Below are positions 1 to 8,445 of a stretch of DNA of 64,000 bases, in pieces (within the stretch, counting starts at the first letter, position 1; every line of letters starts with the position of its first letter). The DNA is taken from positions 124,001 to 188,000 of the forward strand of contig NZ_QFZZ01000003.1 of assembly GCF_005233515.1 (NCBI RefSeq), read 5' to 3'. This stretch comes from Pseudomonas sp. CFBP13508. GTDB lineage: Bacteria; Pseudomonadota; Gammaproteobacteria; Pseudomonadales; Pseudomonadaceae. The notes beneath the pieces were generated by a model. It was not told where the DNA came from. It was given only the letters and a program-made list of their open reading frames with translations, and did not search any database. The translations under genes were made by a program, and so were the position numbers.

Positions 1-109
1 ACATGCGGCTTTCCAGCCAGTTGCCGCCGTGCTCGGCAATGCATTGGGCGATGCGCTCGACCTGCCCGGGCTTGTCCGGGGCGAAAACGGTGAGTACGAG
101 ATGGTCCAT
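1..109 (-). CDS. ACT-domain protein, GcvR-like (N-terminal part only)
   Basis: The first 36 codons read leftwards from an ATG at 107-109 and run off the window edge. The visible peptide begins MDHLVLTVFAPDKPGQVERI and continues with AEHGGNW, the usual opening of an ACT domain in glycine-cleavage-repressor-like (GcvR) proteins. Such proteins are thought to sense glycine or related amino acids. Only the N-terminus is visible, so the second ACT domain and the end cannot be checked. It is divergent from glcB. Confidence 0.65.
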   Translation of the reverse strand, partial: MDHLVLTVFAPDKPGQVERIAQCIAEHGGNWLESRM

Positions 110-189
110 GGCGCAGCCCTCTTGTCATGACTTTTGTTATCGAAGGGCAAGTATAGGCAAGGGCTGATTCTGTGTTGAATCGACTGGCC

Positions 190-255
190 CCTTCGCGAGC
201 AGGCTCGCTCCCACAGGGGTCGCATTCCAAATGTGGGAGCGAGCCTGCTCGCGAA
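190..255. repeat. REP-type inverted pair, family A, copy 1
   Basis: Two facing arms, CGCGAGCAGGCTCGCTCCCA and its complement, are separated by about 22 bp. The pair can form a long hairpin. The same element recurs about a dozen times in the window, always between genes. Confidence 0.9.
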
Positions 256-423
256 TGGCAGCACTGGGGATCTGCGCGACAGACAAATCGTGTACAACTT
301 TCGATATTTAACTGGAACAATCCAATGCTTTTTTGAGAACATCCCGTTCCGCGACGTGACCGCAATGCGTCATGAGGTCGCAGAACGACGTAATTAGTCT
401 GATTTTCACAAGCGCAACTCATC

Positions 424-451
424 ATGTAGTATGCCGCAGCGCGCACTACAT
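424..451. promoter_or_regulatory. 7-bp inverted repeat upstream of glcB
   Basis: ATGTAGT at 424-430 faces ACTACAT at 445-451 across 14 bp that is itself GC-rich. The spacing suits either a dimeric regulator site or a short hairpin. It lies about 200 bp upstream of glcB. No regulator can be assigned from sequence alone. Confidence 0.3.
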
Positions 452-652
452 AACGCTGGATCGATGTCTGCCCAAGGCCGTTCGCAACCCTGAAAGCCCC
501 GTCAGCAAGGCCTCCAAGCCGTTGATTGGTCCTAGCCCAGCCGCCAGCAATGGCATGTACTGGTCGGCAGGTTTGTGGTTTAAATGGCCAGAAGCTTCAT
601 TGTTAAATTGACGAGCTGAAAAGCGAAATAGCTGAGCAGAGTGAGGCAAGCA

Positions 653-2830
653 ATGACTGAACACGTTCAAGTCGGTGGCCTGCAGGTCGCCAAAGTCCTG
701 TTCGACTTCGTGAACAACGAAGCCATTCCCGGTACCGGCCTCACCGCCGAACAATTCTGGGAAGGTGCCGACAAGGTCATTCACGACCTGGCGCCGAAGA
801 ACAAAGCCCTACTCGCCAAACGCGATGACTTCCAGGCGCGCATCGATGCCTGGCATCAGCAGCATGCCGGCCAGGCGCACGATGCCGTGGCCTACAAAGC
901 TTTCCTGCAAGAGATCGGTTATCTGCTGCCGGAAGCGGCTGATTTCCAGGCGACGACGCAAAACGTCGACGATGAAATCGCCCGCACTGCCGGCCCGCAA
1001 CTGGTCGTGCCGGTGATGAATGCGCGATTCGCGCTCAACGCCTCGAACGCCCGCTGGGGTTCGCTGTACGATGCTCTCTACGGCACCGACGCGATCAGCG
1101 AAGACGGCGGTGCGGAAAAAGGCAAAGGCTACAACAAGGTGCGTGGCGACAAAGTCATCGCCTTCGCCCGTGCTTTCCTCGACGAAGCCGCACCACTGGC
1201 CGCCGGCTCCCACGTCGAGTCGACCGGCTACAAAATCGCTGACGGCAAACTGGTCGTCACTCTGAAGGGCGGCAGCAACAGCGGCCTGCGCGATGACGCT
1301 CAGTTGATCGGCTTCCAAGGCGACGCCAACGCGCCGATCGCGGTGCTGCTCAAGCACAACGGCCTGCACTTCGAAATCCAGATCGACGCCAGCACTCCGG
1401 TCGGCCAGACCGACGCCGCCGGCGTCAAAGACATCCTCATGGAAGCGGCGCTGACCACGATCATGGACTGCGAAGACTCCGTGGCCGCCGTTGACGCCGA
1501 CGACAAAGTGGTGATCTACCGCAACTGGCTCGGCCTGATGAAAGGCGACCTCGCGGAATCCGTGTCCAAGGGCGGCCAGACCTTCACCCGCACCATGAAC
1601 CCGGATCGCACCTACACCGCGCCAAATGGCGGTGAAGTGACGTTGCACGGTCGTTCGCTGCTGTTCGTGCGTAACGTTGGCCATCTGATGACCATCGACG
1701 CGATCCTCGACAGCCAAGGCAACGAAGTGCCGGAAGGCATTCTCGACGGTCTGGTGACTTGCCTGGCCGCAATGCACAACCTCAACGGCAACACCTCGCG
1801 ACGCAATACCCGCACCGGTTCGGTGTACATCGTCAAACCGAAAATGCACGGCCCGGAAGAAGCGGCGTTCACCAACGAGCTGTTCGGGCGTATCGAAGAT
1901 GTCCTGCGCTTGCCGCGCAACACCCTGAAAGTCGGGATCATGGACGAGGAGCGCCGCACCACGGTCAACCTCAAGGCCTGCATCAAGGCGGCCAGCGAGC
2001 GCGTAGTGTTCATCAACACCGGTTTCCTCGACCGCACCGGCGACGAAATCCACACCTCCATGGAGGCCGGCCCTGTCGTGCGCAAGGCTGACATGAAGGC
2101 CGAGAAGTGGATCGGCGCCTACGAGAACTGGAACGTCGACATCGGTCTGAGCACCGGCCTGCAAGGTCGTGCGCAAATCGGCAAAGGCATGTGGGCCATG
2201 CCGGACCTGATGGCGGCGATGCTTGAGCAGAAAATCGCCCACCCACTGGCCGGCGCCAACACTGCCTGGGTCCCTTCTCCAACCGCCGCTGCGCTGCACG
2301 CGCTGCACTACCACAAGGTTGACGTGTTTGCGCGTCAGGCTGAACTGGCCAAACGTGCGCGCGCCTCGGTGGACGACATCCTGACCATTCCATTGGCAGT
2401 GAACCCAAGCTGGACGCCTGAGCAGATCAAGAACGAACTGGACAACAATTCCCAGGGCATTCTTGGCTATGTGGTGCGCTGGATCGACCAGGGTGTCGGC
2501 TGCTCGAAAGTGCCGGACATCAACGACGTCGGCTTGATGGAAGACCGTGCGACGTTGCGCATCTCCAGCCAGCACATCGCCAACTGGCTGCGCCACGGTA
2601 TCGTCAGCCAAGAGCAAGTGATGGAAAGCCTCAAGCGCATGGCGCCGGTGGTTGACCGCCAGAACGCCAACGACCCGCTGTATCGCCCGCTGGCACCGGA
2701 CTTCGACAGCAACATCGCCTTCCAGGCGGCGGTCGAACTGGTGATCGAAGGCACCAAGCAGCCGAATGGCTACACCGAGCCGGTGCTGCACCGTCGTCGT
2801 CGCGAGTTCAAGGCCAAGAATGGTCTGTAA
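653..2830 (+). CDS. glcB: Malate synthase G
   Basis: This enzyme condenses glyoxylate with acetyl-CoA to give malate, the second step of the glyoxylate shunt, in the cytoplasm. The protein is 725 residues, the normal length of the G isoform and much longer than the A form. Visible family segments include [18 protein letters not shown] in the first third, RNVGHLMT, a GIMDEERRT stretch and [11 protein letters not shown]. The ATG at 653 is chosen because GAGG lies just upstream and it gives the family start [10 protein letters not shown]; an upstream GTG at 641 is less likely. A strong terminator follows, so it is probably monocistronic. Confidence 0.97.
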   Translation: MTEHVQVGGLQVAKVLFDFVNNEAIPGTGLTAEQFWEGADKVIHDLAPKNKALLAKRDDFQARIDAWHQQHAGQAHDAVAYKAFLQEIGYLLPEAADFQATTQNVDDEIARTAGPQLVVPVMNARFALNASNARWGSLYDALYGTDAISEDGGAEKGKGYNKVRGDKVIAFARAFLDEAAPLAAGSHVESTGYKIADGKLVVTLKGGSNSGLRDDAQLIGFQGDANAPIAVLLKHNGLHFEIQIDASTPVGQTDAAGVKDILMEAALTTIMDCEDSVAAVDADDKVVIYRNWLGLMKGDLAESVSKGGQTFTRTMNPDRTYTAPNGGEVTLHGRSLLFVRNVGHLMTIDAILDSQGNEVPEGILDGLVTCLAAMHNLNGNTSRRNTRTGSVYIVKPKMHGPEEAAFTNELFGRIEDVLRLPRNTLKVGIMDEERRTTVNLKACIKAASERVVFINTGFLDRTGDEIHTSMEAGPVVRKADMKAEKWIGAYENWNVDIGLSTGLQGRAQIGKGMWAMPDLMAAMLEQKIAHPLAGANTAWVPSPTAAALHALHYHKVDVFARQAELAKRARASVDDILTIPLAVNPSWTPEQIKNELDNNSQGILGYVVRWIDQGVGCSKVPDINDVGLMEDRATLRISSQHIANWLRHGIVSQEQVMESLKRMAPVVDRQNANDPLYRPLAPDFDSNIAFQAAVELVIEGTKQPNGYTEPVLHRRRREFKAKNGL

Positions 2831-2851
2831 TTTGCGCTGACGCTGGAAATG

Positions 2852-2887
2852 AAAAAGGCCCTGATCGAGAGATCGGGGCCTTTTTTG
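2852..2887 (+). terminator. Rho-independent terminator of glcB
   Basis: A GC-rich stem (AAAAAGGCCC...GATC, tetraloop GAGA, GATCGGGGCC) is followed by TTTTTT, 22 bases after the glcB stop. Confidence 0.9.
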
Positions 2888-2930
2888 TTTGTGAGGTGGA
2901 TTGGATTCTTGTGGTGGGCTTGAGATCCAT

Positions 2931-3091
2931 CCCCCTCACCCCAGCCCTCTCCCCCAAGGGGTAGAGGGGAAAGGGAGCAGATTGGGGAAGCTTCAACTCA
3001 TGAGTTCGACTCATGAATTTCAGGTCGGTGTACCTCTGACATTCACCGCGGTCAGTCCCCTCTCCCTCCGGGAGAGGGTTAGGGTGAGGGG
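2931..3091. repeat. MITE-like inverted-repeat element, family B, copy 1
   Basis: The outer arms CCCTCACCCCAGCCCTCTCC and GGGAGAGGGTTAGGGTGAGG enclose about 120 bp that includes TTCAGGTCGGTGTAC. Seven full or partial copies lie in the window. Size, terminal inverted repeats and intergenic location suggest a small non-autonomous element. Confidence 0.8.
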
Positions 3092-3094
3092 CTT

Positions 3095-3541
3095 CTAGGG
3101 CTCGATGCCCAATTCGTGTTTCACCAACTCAAGCAACTTGCCCGTATCAATCGGCTTGAGCAGAAAATCCACCACGCTCAAGTGCATCGCTTCGATCGCA
3201 TCTTTCACGTCGGCATCGCCGGAGACGATGATGATCGGCATCGCTGCCCGTACCGATTCACGCACCTGGCGAATCAGCTCCAGGCCATCGACATTGCCCA
3301 TGCGCAGGTCGGTAATCACCAGACCGATCGAAGGCTTTTCATCGAGCATTTTCAGCGCGGTTTCACCGCTGGCTGCGGTCATGCAATGAATGCCATCGAG
3401 CGCGAGAATCTCCGACAACAGCTCGCGGGCGTCCTTGTCGTCGTCGACGATCAGGACACGCTGCGGCGGCAGATCAGGTTCGAGCATCACTGCGCTGAGC
3501 GCTTCCCGCTCGGCGTCGCTCAAAATATCGTGGTCGGACAT
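3095..3541 (-). CDS. Single-domain response regulator (CheY-like receiver)
   Basis: A 148-residue protein with a receiver domain at about residues 27-145. The acidic pocket is DDD 33-35, the phospho-acceptor is Asp78 in ITDLRMG, the conserved Ser is 107 and the Lys is 129 in LLKPID. There is no output domain, so it probably acts by protein contact, although the roughly 25-residue N-terminal extension is unusual. The ATG at 3541 with an upstream AGAG is preferred to a TTG eight codons earlier. It is divergent from the cNMP/CBS gene. No partner kinase is nearby. The target is unknown. Confidence 0.85.
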   Translation of the reverse strand: MSDHDILSDAEREALSAVMLEPDLPPQRVLIVDDDKDARELLSEILALDGIHCMTAASGETALKMLDEKPSIGLVITDLRMGNVDGLELIRQVRESVRAAMPIIIVSGDADVKDAIEAMHLSVVDFLLKPIDTGKLLELVKHELGIEP

Positions 3542-3796
3542 GGCGCTCTCTAAATGTTCAAACAATCCCTGGCAAGTCGTCAGACATCACCGGACAGCGC
3601 TTCAATGTGCACTTCGTCGGAATTTTTTCCAAGTGGCTAGCGCAAGCTTTTCCGAGCTTTTACGTAGGTTATTTCCGAAAATCGGCCAATGGTGGCAAAA
3701 CCTAGACTTACGTCCAATGGGCACCCTGCCCGCCGGGGCCGACCATGGTCGCAACGATCCGACAACAACAATTCGAAAAAGACTGCGGTAATGGTT

Positions 3797-5731
3797 ATGA
3801 GCAAAGCGGACGCCTTCACCCAGGCAGGGAAAACCGCGGTGTTGCAGAACATTCAGGGCACCCTGCAATTCCTCCAGCGCTTCCCGCCCTTCAATCAGAT
3901 GGAACACGCCCACCTCGCCTATCTGGTGGAGCAATGTCAGCTGCGTTTTTTCGCCCAGGGCGAGAGCATCATCAAACCGGCCGACGGCCCGGTGGAACAC
4001 TTTCATATCGTCAAACAGGGTCGGGTGGTCGGCGAACGCCAGCACATCACTAAGCCCGGCACCGAGACCACCTTCGAAATCACCACCGGCGAATGCTTTC
4101 CGCTGGCCGCGCTGCTCGGTGAACGCGCCACACGCACCGAGCACCTGGCGGGCGAAGACACCTTCTGCCTGCAACTGAACAAACTGGCGTTCATCAAACT
4201 GTTCGCCCTGTCCAGCGCCTTCCGCGATTTCGCCTTGCGTGGGGTCAGCAGCCTGCTCGATCAGGTCAACCAGCAAGTGCAACAAAAAGCCGTGGAGACC
4301 CTCGGCACCCAATACTCGTTGAACACTCGTCTCGGTGAACTTGCGATGCGCCATCCGGTGACCTGCAGCGCCGAGACGCCGTTGCGTGAAGCGGTGAAGC
4401 TGATGCACGAGCAACAGGTCGGCAGCATCGTCGCGGTGGATGAGCACAAGGCGCCGCTGGGGATTTTCACCCTGCGCGATTTGCGCCATGTGGTCGCCGA
4501 AGGTGTCGGTGATTTCAGCGACGCCATCGAACAGCACATGACTCGATCACCGTTTTATCTGTCGCCGGATCACAGCGCCTTCGATGCGGCGATCGCCATG
4601 ACCGAGCGGCACATTGCTCACGTCTGCCTGGTCAAGGATCAGCGCTTGTGCGGCGTGGTGTCCGAGCGTGATCTGTTCTCCCTGCAACGGGTCGATCTGG
4701 TCCACCTCGCCCGGACCATCCGCAGCGCGCAACGGGTCGAACAACTGGTGACCCTGCGCGGCGAGATCGGCCAACTGGTCGAGCGCATGCTCGCCCACGG
4801 CGCGTCGTCGACGCAGATCACCCACATCATCACCCTGCTCAACGATCACACGGTGTGCCGGGTGATCGAACTCACCCTGGCGGAAAAAGGCGACCCGGGC
4901 GTGCCGTTCAGCTGGCTGTGTTTCGGCAGCGAGGGCCGGCGCGAGCAGACGCTGCACACCGACCAGGACAACGGCATCCTGTTCGATGCCCGCGACGCGG
5001 CGCACGCAGCAGAGATTCGCGGCAAGCTGCTGCCGATTGCCCAGCAGATCAACCACAGCCTGGCGCAGTGCGGCTTCACCCTGTGCAAGGGCAACATCAT
5101 GGCCGGCAATCCCGAGCTGTGTCTGTCGCGGGCCGAATGGGCGCGGCGCTTTGCCGCGTTCATCCGCGAAGCCACGCCGGAGAACCTGCTGGGCTCGAGC
5201 ATTTATTTCGACCTGCGTGTGGTCTGGGGCGATGAGCAAGGCTGTGAGCAATTGCGCCGGGGCATCCTCGATCAAGTCGCTGACAATCGTCTGTTCCAGC
5301 GCATGCTCGCCGAAAATGCGCTGCGCAATCGCCCTCCCGTTGGGCGCTTCCGTGAGTTCGTGCTGGCACGCAAGAACGGCGAGAAGGCCACGCTGGATCT
5401 GAAAATCCAGGGCCTGACGCCGTTCGTGGACGGCGCCCGCTTGCTGGCGCTGGCCAACGGCATCGACGCCAATAACACCCTCGAACGCTTTCGCCAACTG
5501 GTCGATAAAGAGGTCATCGAGCCGCTCGACGGCGCGGCGTACGAAGAGGCCTATCACTTCATTCAACAAACGCGGATGCAGCAGCATCAGCTGCAGACCC
5601 GGGAGAACCAGCCGTACTCCAACCGCGTCGATCCCGACAGCCTCAATCATCTCGACCGGCGCATCCTGCGCGAATCCCTGCGCCAGGCGCAGCGCCTGCA
5701 AAGCAGCCTGACCTTGCGGTATCAGCTATGA
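3797..5731 (+). CDS. cNMP-binding/CBS/DUF294 nucleotidyltransferase-like protein
   Basis: A putative signal-transduction nucleotidyltransferase of about 644 residues. Domain order is a cyclic-nucleotide-binding fold (about 30-130), a pair of CBS domains (about 180-300), a DUF294 nucleotidyltransferase core with FGSEGRREQT and DQDNG near residue 375, and a C-terminal DUF294_C helical domain. Family members are thought to transfer a nucleotide to an unknown partner in response to a ligand. Start is uncertain: ATG at 3791 and 3797 are in frame, and both lack a clear ribosome binding site. It overlaps the next gene by 4 bp (ATGA), so the two are translationally coupled. Confidence 0.88.
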   Translation: MSKADAFTQAGKTAVLQNIQGTLQFLQRFPPFNQMEHAHLAYLVEQCQLRFFAQGESIIKPADGPVEHFHIVKQGRVVGERQHITKPGTETTFEITTGECFPLAALLGERATRTEHLAGEDTFCLQLNKLAFIKLFALSSAFRDFALRGVSSLLDQVNQQVQQKAVETLGTQYSLNTRLGELAMRHPVTCSAETPLREAVKLMHEQQVGSIVAVDEHKAPLGIFTLRDLRHVVAEGVGDFSDAIEQHMTRSPFYLSPDHSAFDAAIAMTERHIAHVCLVKDQRLCGVVSERDLFSLQRVDLVHLARTIRSAQRVEQLVTLRGEIGQLVERMLAHGASSTQITHIITLLNDHTVCRVIELTLAEKGDPGVPFSWLCFGSEGRREQTLHTDQDNGILFDARDAAHAAEIRGKLLPIAQQINHSLAQCGFTLCKGNIMAGNPELCLSRAEWARRFAAFIREATPENLLGSSIYFDLRVVWGDEQGCEQLRRGILDQVADNRLFQRMLAENALRNRPPVGRFREFVLARKNGEKATLDLKIQGLTPFVDGARLLALANGIDANNTLERFRQLVDKEVIEPLDGAAYEEAYHFIQQTRMQQHQLQTRENQPYSNRVDPDSLNHLDRRILRESLRQAQRLQSSLTLRYQL

Positions 5732-6435
5732 GCCTGTTCTCCTGGCTGCGCCCGGCCAGCCCCGTGGTGTCGGCGGACTTGCAGCAGCGGCTGGCGAAGC
5801 TGCCGGCGCTTGCCGAGCTGAACGAATGCAGCCTGCGCGAGCAGCGCTGGGTGGTGCTGGACCTGGAAACCACCGGCCTGAATATGAGCAAGGATCGGGT
5901 CCTGTCGATCGGCGCGGTGGTGATCGAGGACGGCGCGATCGATTTCCGTCAGCAGTTCGAACGCACCTTGCAATGCCGCGAATTGAAGCTCAGCCCCAGC
6001 GTGCTGATTCATGGCCTCGGCCCTAGTGCAATTGCCGCAGGCAGCGACCCGGCGGAAGCGTTGCTGGAGTTGCTGGAGTTCATCGGCGACAGCCCGGTGC
6101 TGGCGTTTCATGCGCCGTTCGATCAGCACATGCTCGGGCGTGCAGTGAAGGAGCACTTGGGGCACAAGCTGCAACATGTGTTTCTGGATGTGGCGGATAT
6201 CGCGCCGCTGTTATGTCCGCAGGCGCAGATTCGCGAGGCGGGGCTGGATGAGTGGATCGAATGGTTCCGGCTTGAAGTGTTCGAGCGGCATAACGCGAGT
6301 GCCGATGCGCTGGCCACGGCGGAGCTGGCATTGATTCTGTTCAGCCGGGCGCGGGCGCAGCAGATTTACAGTCCGTTGCAGTTGCAGCAGCGGTTGAATC
6401 AGTGGAAGCGCAGGCAGCAGGCGCCGTCCTTTTAG
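5728..6435 (+). CDS. DnaQ-like 3'-5' exonuclease
   Basis: A 235-residue DEDD-family exonuclease. Exo I is seen as VVLDLETTGLN near residue 45, with Asp and Glu as metal ligands, then a central ILIHGLGP/LAFHAPFD region (Exo II) and a C-terminal HNASADALATAEL stretch (Exo III, DEDDh type). It resembles the epsilon subunit of DNA polymerase III but has a different N-terminus, so it is more likely a paralogue than the replicative proofreader. The 4-bp overlap with the DUF294 gene is a conserved arrangement in Pseudomonas as far as I recall, and suggests joint function. Confidence 0.88.
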   Translation: MSLFSWLRPASPVVSADLQQRLAKLPALAELNECSLREQRWVVLDLETTGLNMSKDRVLSIGAVVIEDGAIDFRQQFERTLQCRELKLSPSVLIHGLGPSAIAAGSDPAEALLELLEFIGDSPVLAFHAPFDQHMLGRAVKEHLGHKLQHVFLDVADIAPLLCPQAQIREAGLDEWIEWFRLEVFERHNASADALATAELALILFSRARAQQIYSPLQLQQRLNQWKRRQQAPSF

Positions 6436-6752
6436 AATCATTCAGATCAAAAGCCCCTCATCGGAACGCCGCCCGCCCAGACCTCTCCCGGAGGGAGAGG
6501 GAGCCGATCGTGGTGTCTGAAGCCTTATATCGACCTGAAAGACCGAGTCGATTGAGGAATCGTGAAAATCGTTCAGGTCGGTGTACCTCCAGAATATCCC
6601 CCGATCAGTCCCCTCTCCCCCCGGGAGAGGGCTAGGGTGAGGGGCTGCCCTTGAATCATCACCTGACCAGTGGCCAATTGCTAACCATTCCCACCTCTGC
6701 CAGAATCGCGAACTATTCTCGTTAGTTAACATTTCCCAATCGGTGATGTCCG
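6436..6752. other. Intergenic region upstream of the ECF sigma gene
   Basis: The left two-thirds is a family B repeat element. The right third (about 6650-6752) should carry the promoter of the sigma factor gene. GCGAACTATTCTCGTTA at 6708-6724 contains an ATTCTC half-site like that of Fur boxes, which would fit iron control, but the match is only partial. Confidence 0.45.
6451..6645. repeat. MITE-like inverted-repeat element, family B, copy 2
   Basis: The right arm (GGGAGAGGGCTAGGGTGAGG) is intact. The left arm is altered by a short GC-rich replacement after CCCCTCA. The inner inverted pair CGACCTGAA/TTCAGGTCG is present. Confidence 0.75.
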
Positions 6753-7271
6753 GTGTCGTCAGTGCCCAACCCCCACAGTGAGCTCGTCGGTGCGATGTAT
6801 CGCGACCATCGCGGTTGGCTGCTGGCGTGGTTGCGGCGCAATGTGGCGTGTCCGCAGCGTGCCGAGGATTTGAGTCAGGACACGTTTGTGCGCCTGCTCA
6901 ACCGCGACGAACTGCTGACGCCGCGCGAACCTCGGGCGTTTCTGGTGGCGATCGCCAAAGGCCTGTTGTTCGACTACTTCCGCCGCGCTGCGCTGGAACA
7001 GGCCTACCTCACCGAACTGATGCTGATCCCCGAAGGCGAACAGCCGTCGGTGGAAGAGCAGCAAATGATCCTCGACGACCTCAAAGCCATCGATCGCCTG
7101 CTCGGCAAGCTGTCGACCAAGGCCCGCGCAGCCTTTCTGTATAACCGCCTCGACGGCCTCAGCCACGCCGAAATCGCTGACAAGCTCGGTGTCTCGGTAC
7201 CGCGCGTGCGGCAGTATCTGGCCCAAGGCCTGCGCCAGTGCTACATCGCCCTGTACGGTGAGCCGACATGA
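6753..7271 (+). CDS. ECF sigma factor, FecI-like
   Basis: A 172-residue extracytoplasmic-function sigma factor. Region 2 is seen at residues 15-75 (AEDLSQDTFVRLL) and region 4 near the C-terminus (LSHAEIADKLGVSVPRVRQYL, a helix-turn-helix). It directs RNA polymerase to the receptor gene downstream when a ferri-siderophore signal is relayed by the anti-sigma factor. The chosen start is GTG at 6753; ATG at 6795 is an alternative that would drop 14 residues. It is followed at once by a fecR gene (4-bp overlap). Confidence 0.93.
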   Translation: MSSVPNPHSELVGAMYRDHRGWLLAWLRRNVACPQRAEDLSQDTFVRLLNRDELLTPREPRAFLVAIAKGLLFDYFRRAALEQAYLTELMLIPEGEQPSVEEQQMILDDLKAIDRLLGKLSTKARAAFLYNRLDGLSHAEIADKLGVSVPRVRQYLAQGLRQCYIALYGEPT

Positions 7272-8242
7272 CGGCGGCCAGTTCGCGGCCGGTGCCGGCA
7301 CATGTGCTGGACGCGGCGATCGCCTGGCAATTGACCCTCGATTCGAGCACCGCGCTGGAACGCGAGGAGTTCGCCAAGTGGCACGCGGCCCATGAAGAAC
7401 ACGCCCGCGCCTGGCGTCAGTTGGGCATGCTCGATCAGCGCTTCAGCGTGGCCAAGGGTCCGGCGCGCAATGCGTTGCTGCAATCGCGCGAAGGCATCCG
7501 TCGGCGGGTGCGCAAACTCGGCAGCGGGCTGGCCAGTGTAGTGATGGTCGTCGGGCTGGGGCTGTTTGTCAGTGAGCGTTTTCTGCCGCTGGATTACTGG
7601 CTCGCCGATCAACGCACCGCCACCGGAGAACAGCGCACCGTGCGCCTGTCCGACGGCACCCTGCTCAATCTCAACACCCACAGCGCAGTCGACGTACGTT
7701 TCGATGACAAGCGCCGCTTGATCGTGTTGCAGGAAGGCGAAATCCTCGTCGAAACCGGGCATGGCGATGCGCGGCCGTTTATCGTCGAAACCCGCGAAGG
7801 CAGCATGCGTGCGCTGGGCACGCGGTTTCTGGTCAAGCGCGAGGACGACGGCACGCGCCTGAGCGTGTTGCAGTCAGCGGTGGCGGCCCATGCCCAGGCC
7901 AACCCGCAAGAACAGATTCTGCGCGAAGGCCAGCAGGTGTTGCTGCGCAGTGACGGGTTGGGCTCGATTGCCGCCCTCGCCCCCGGCGCCGATGCCTGGA
8001 CGCGCGGCATGCTGGTGGTGGACAACGCACGGCTCGGCGATCTGGTGCGCGAGCTGGGGCGCTATCGTCGCGGGCATCTGGGCGTGGCGCCGGAAGTGGC
8101 CGATCTGCGCATTACCGGCAGCTTTCCGTTGCATGACACCGACAAGGCCCTGAGCGCTTTGCTGCCGACCTTGCCGGTGCAGATCGAGCGGCATACGCCG
8201 TATTGGGTCACCGTGGCGAAGGCTGATATCAAGCCTGAATAA
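7268..8242 (+). CDS. FecR-type anti-sigma factor/signal transducer
   Basis: A 324-residue inner-membrane protein. The N-terminal cytoplasmic part (about 1-80) has the FecR N-domain pattern (AIAWQLTLDS, ARAWRQLG). One membrane segment lies at about 86-103 (SVVMVVGLGLFV). The periplasmic FecR domain (about 115-320) contains GEQRTVRLSDGTLLNLNT. It should read the N-terminal signalling domain of the adjacent TonB receptor and control the sigma factor. The start overlaps the sigma stop (ATGA). Confidence 0.93.
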   Translation: MTAASSRPVPAHVLDAAIAWQLTLDSSTALEREEFAKWHAAHEEHARAWRQLGMLDQRFSVAKGPARNALLQSREGIRRRVRKLGSGLASVVMVVGLGLFVSERFLPLDYWLADQRTATGEQRTVRLSDGTLLNLNTHSAVDVRFDDKRRLIVLQEGEILVETGHGDARPFIVETREGSMRALGTRFLVKREDDGTRLSVLQSAVAAHAQANPQEQILREGQQVLLRSDGLGSIAALAPGADAWTRGMLVVDNARLGDLVRELGRYRRGHLGVAPEVADLRITGSFPLHDTDKALSALLPTLPVQIERHTPYWVTVAKADIKPE

Positions 8243-8261
8243 TGCGCCAGCAGGAAAACCG

Positions 8262-8330
8262 CCTTCGCGAGCAGGCTCGCTCCCACACTGGCATGCGATC
8301 ACCTGTGGGAGCGAGCCTGCTCGCGAAGGC
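8262..8330. repeat. REP-type inverted pair, family A, copy 2
   Basis: Facing arms CGCGAGCAGGCTCGCTCCCA and complement between fecR and the receptor gene. The hairpin could lower read-through from the sigma operon into the receptor gene. Confidence 0.9.
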
Positions 8331-8445
8331 GCCATCAGCCGCACAACCATTTCCTGCAAAAAGAATTTCCACCCAGCCCTATCACTTTTCCAATCTCGTC
8401 CGGCACACAGGCAATTGAGAAATATTTCCATTCAGGAGCCGCCGT

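Larger units (their letters stand above)
110..652. other. Intergenic region between the GcvR-like gene and glcB
   Basis: This 543-bp gap holds one REP-type inverted pair (190-255) and a 7-bp inverted repeat (424-451). I see no gene. A possible 79-codon frame at 372-611 has no ribosome binding site and its peptide resembles no family I know. The promoter of glcB must lie here. Confidence 0.6.

Noticed and set aside
372..611. A 79-codon open frame upstream of glcB
   Set aside because: No ribosome binding site, no recognisable family and it occupies the expected promoter zone.
8331..8445. An ECF sigma promoter before the TonB receptor
   Set aside because: No convincing -35/-10 pair of the FecI type could be picked by eye.
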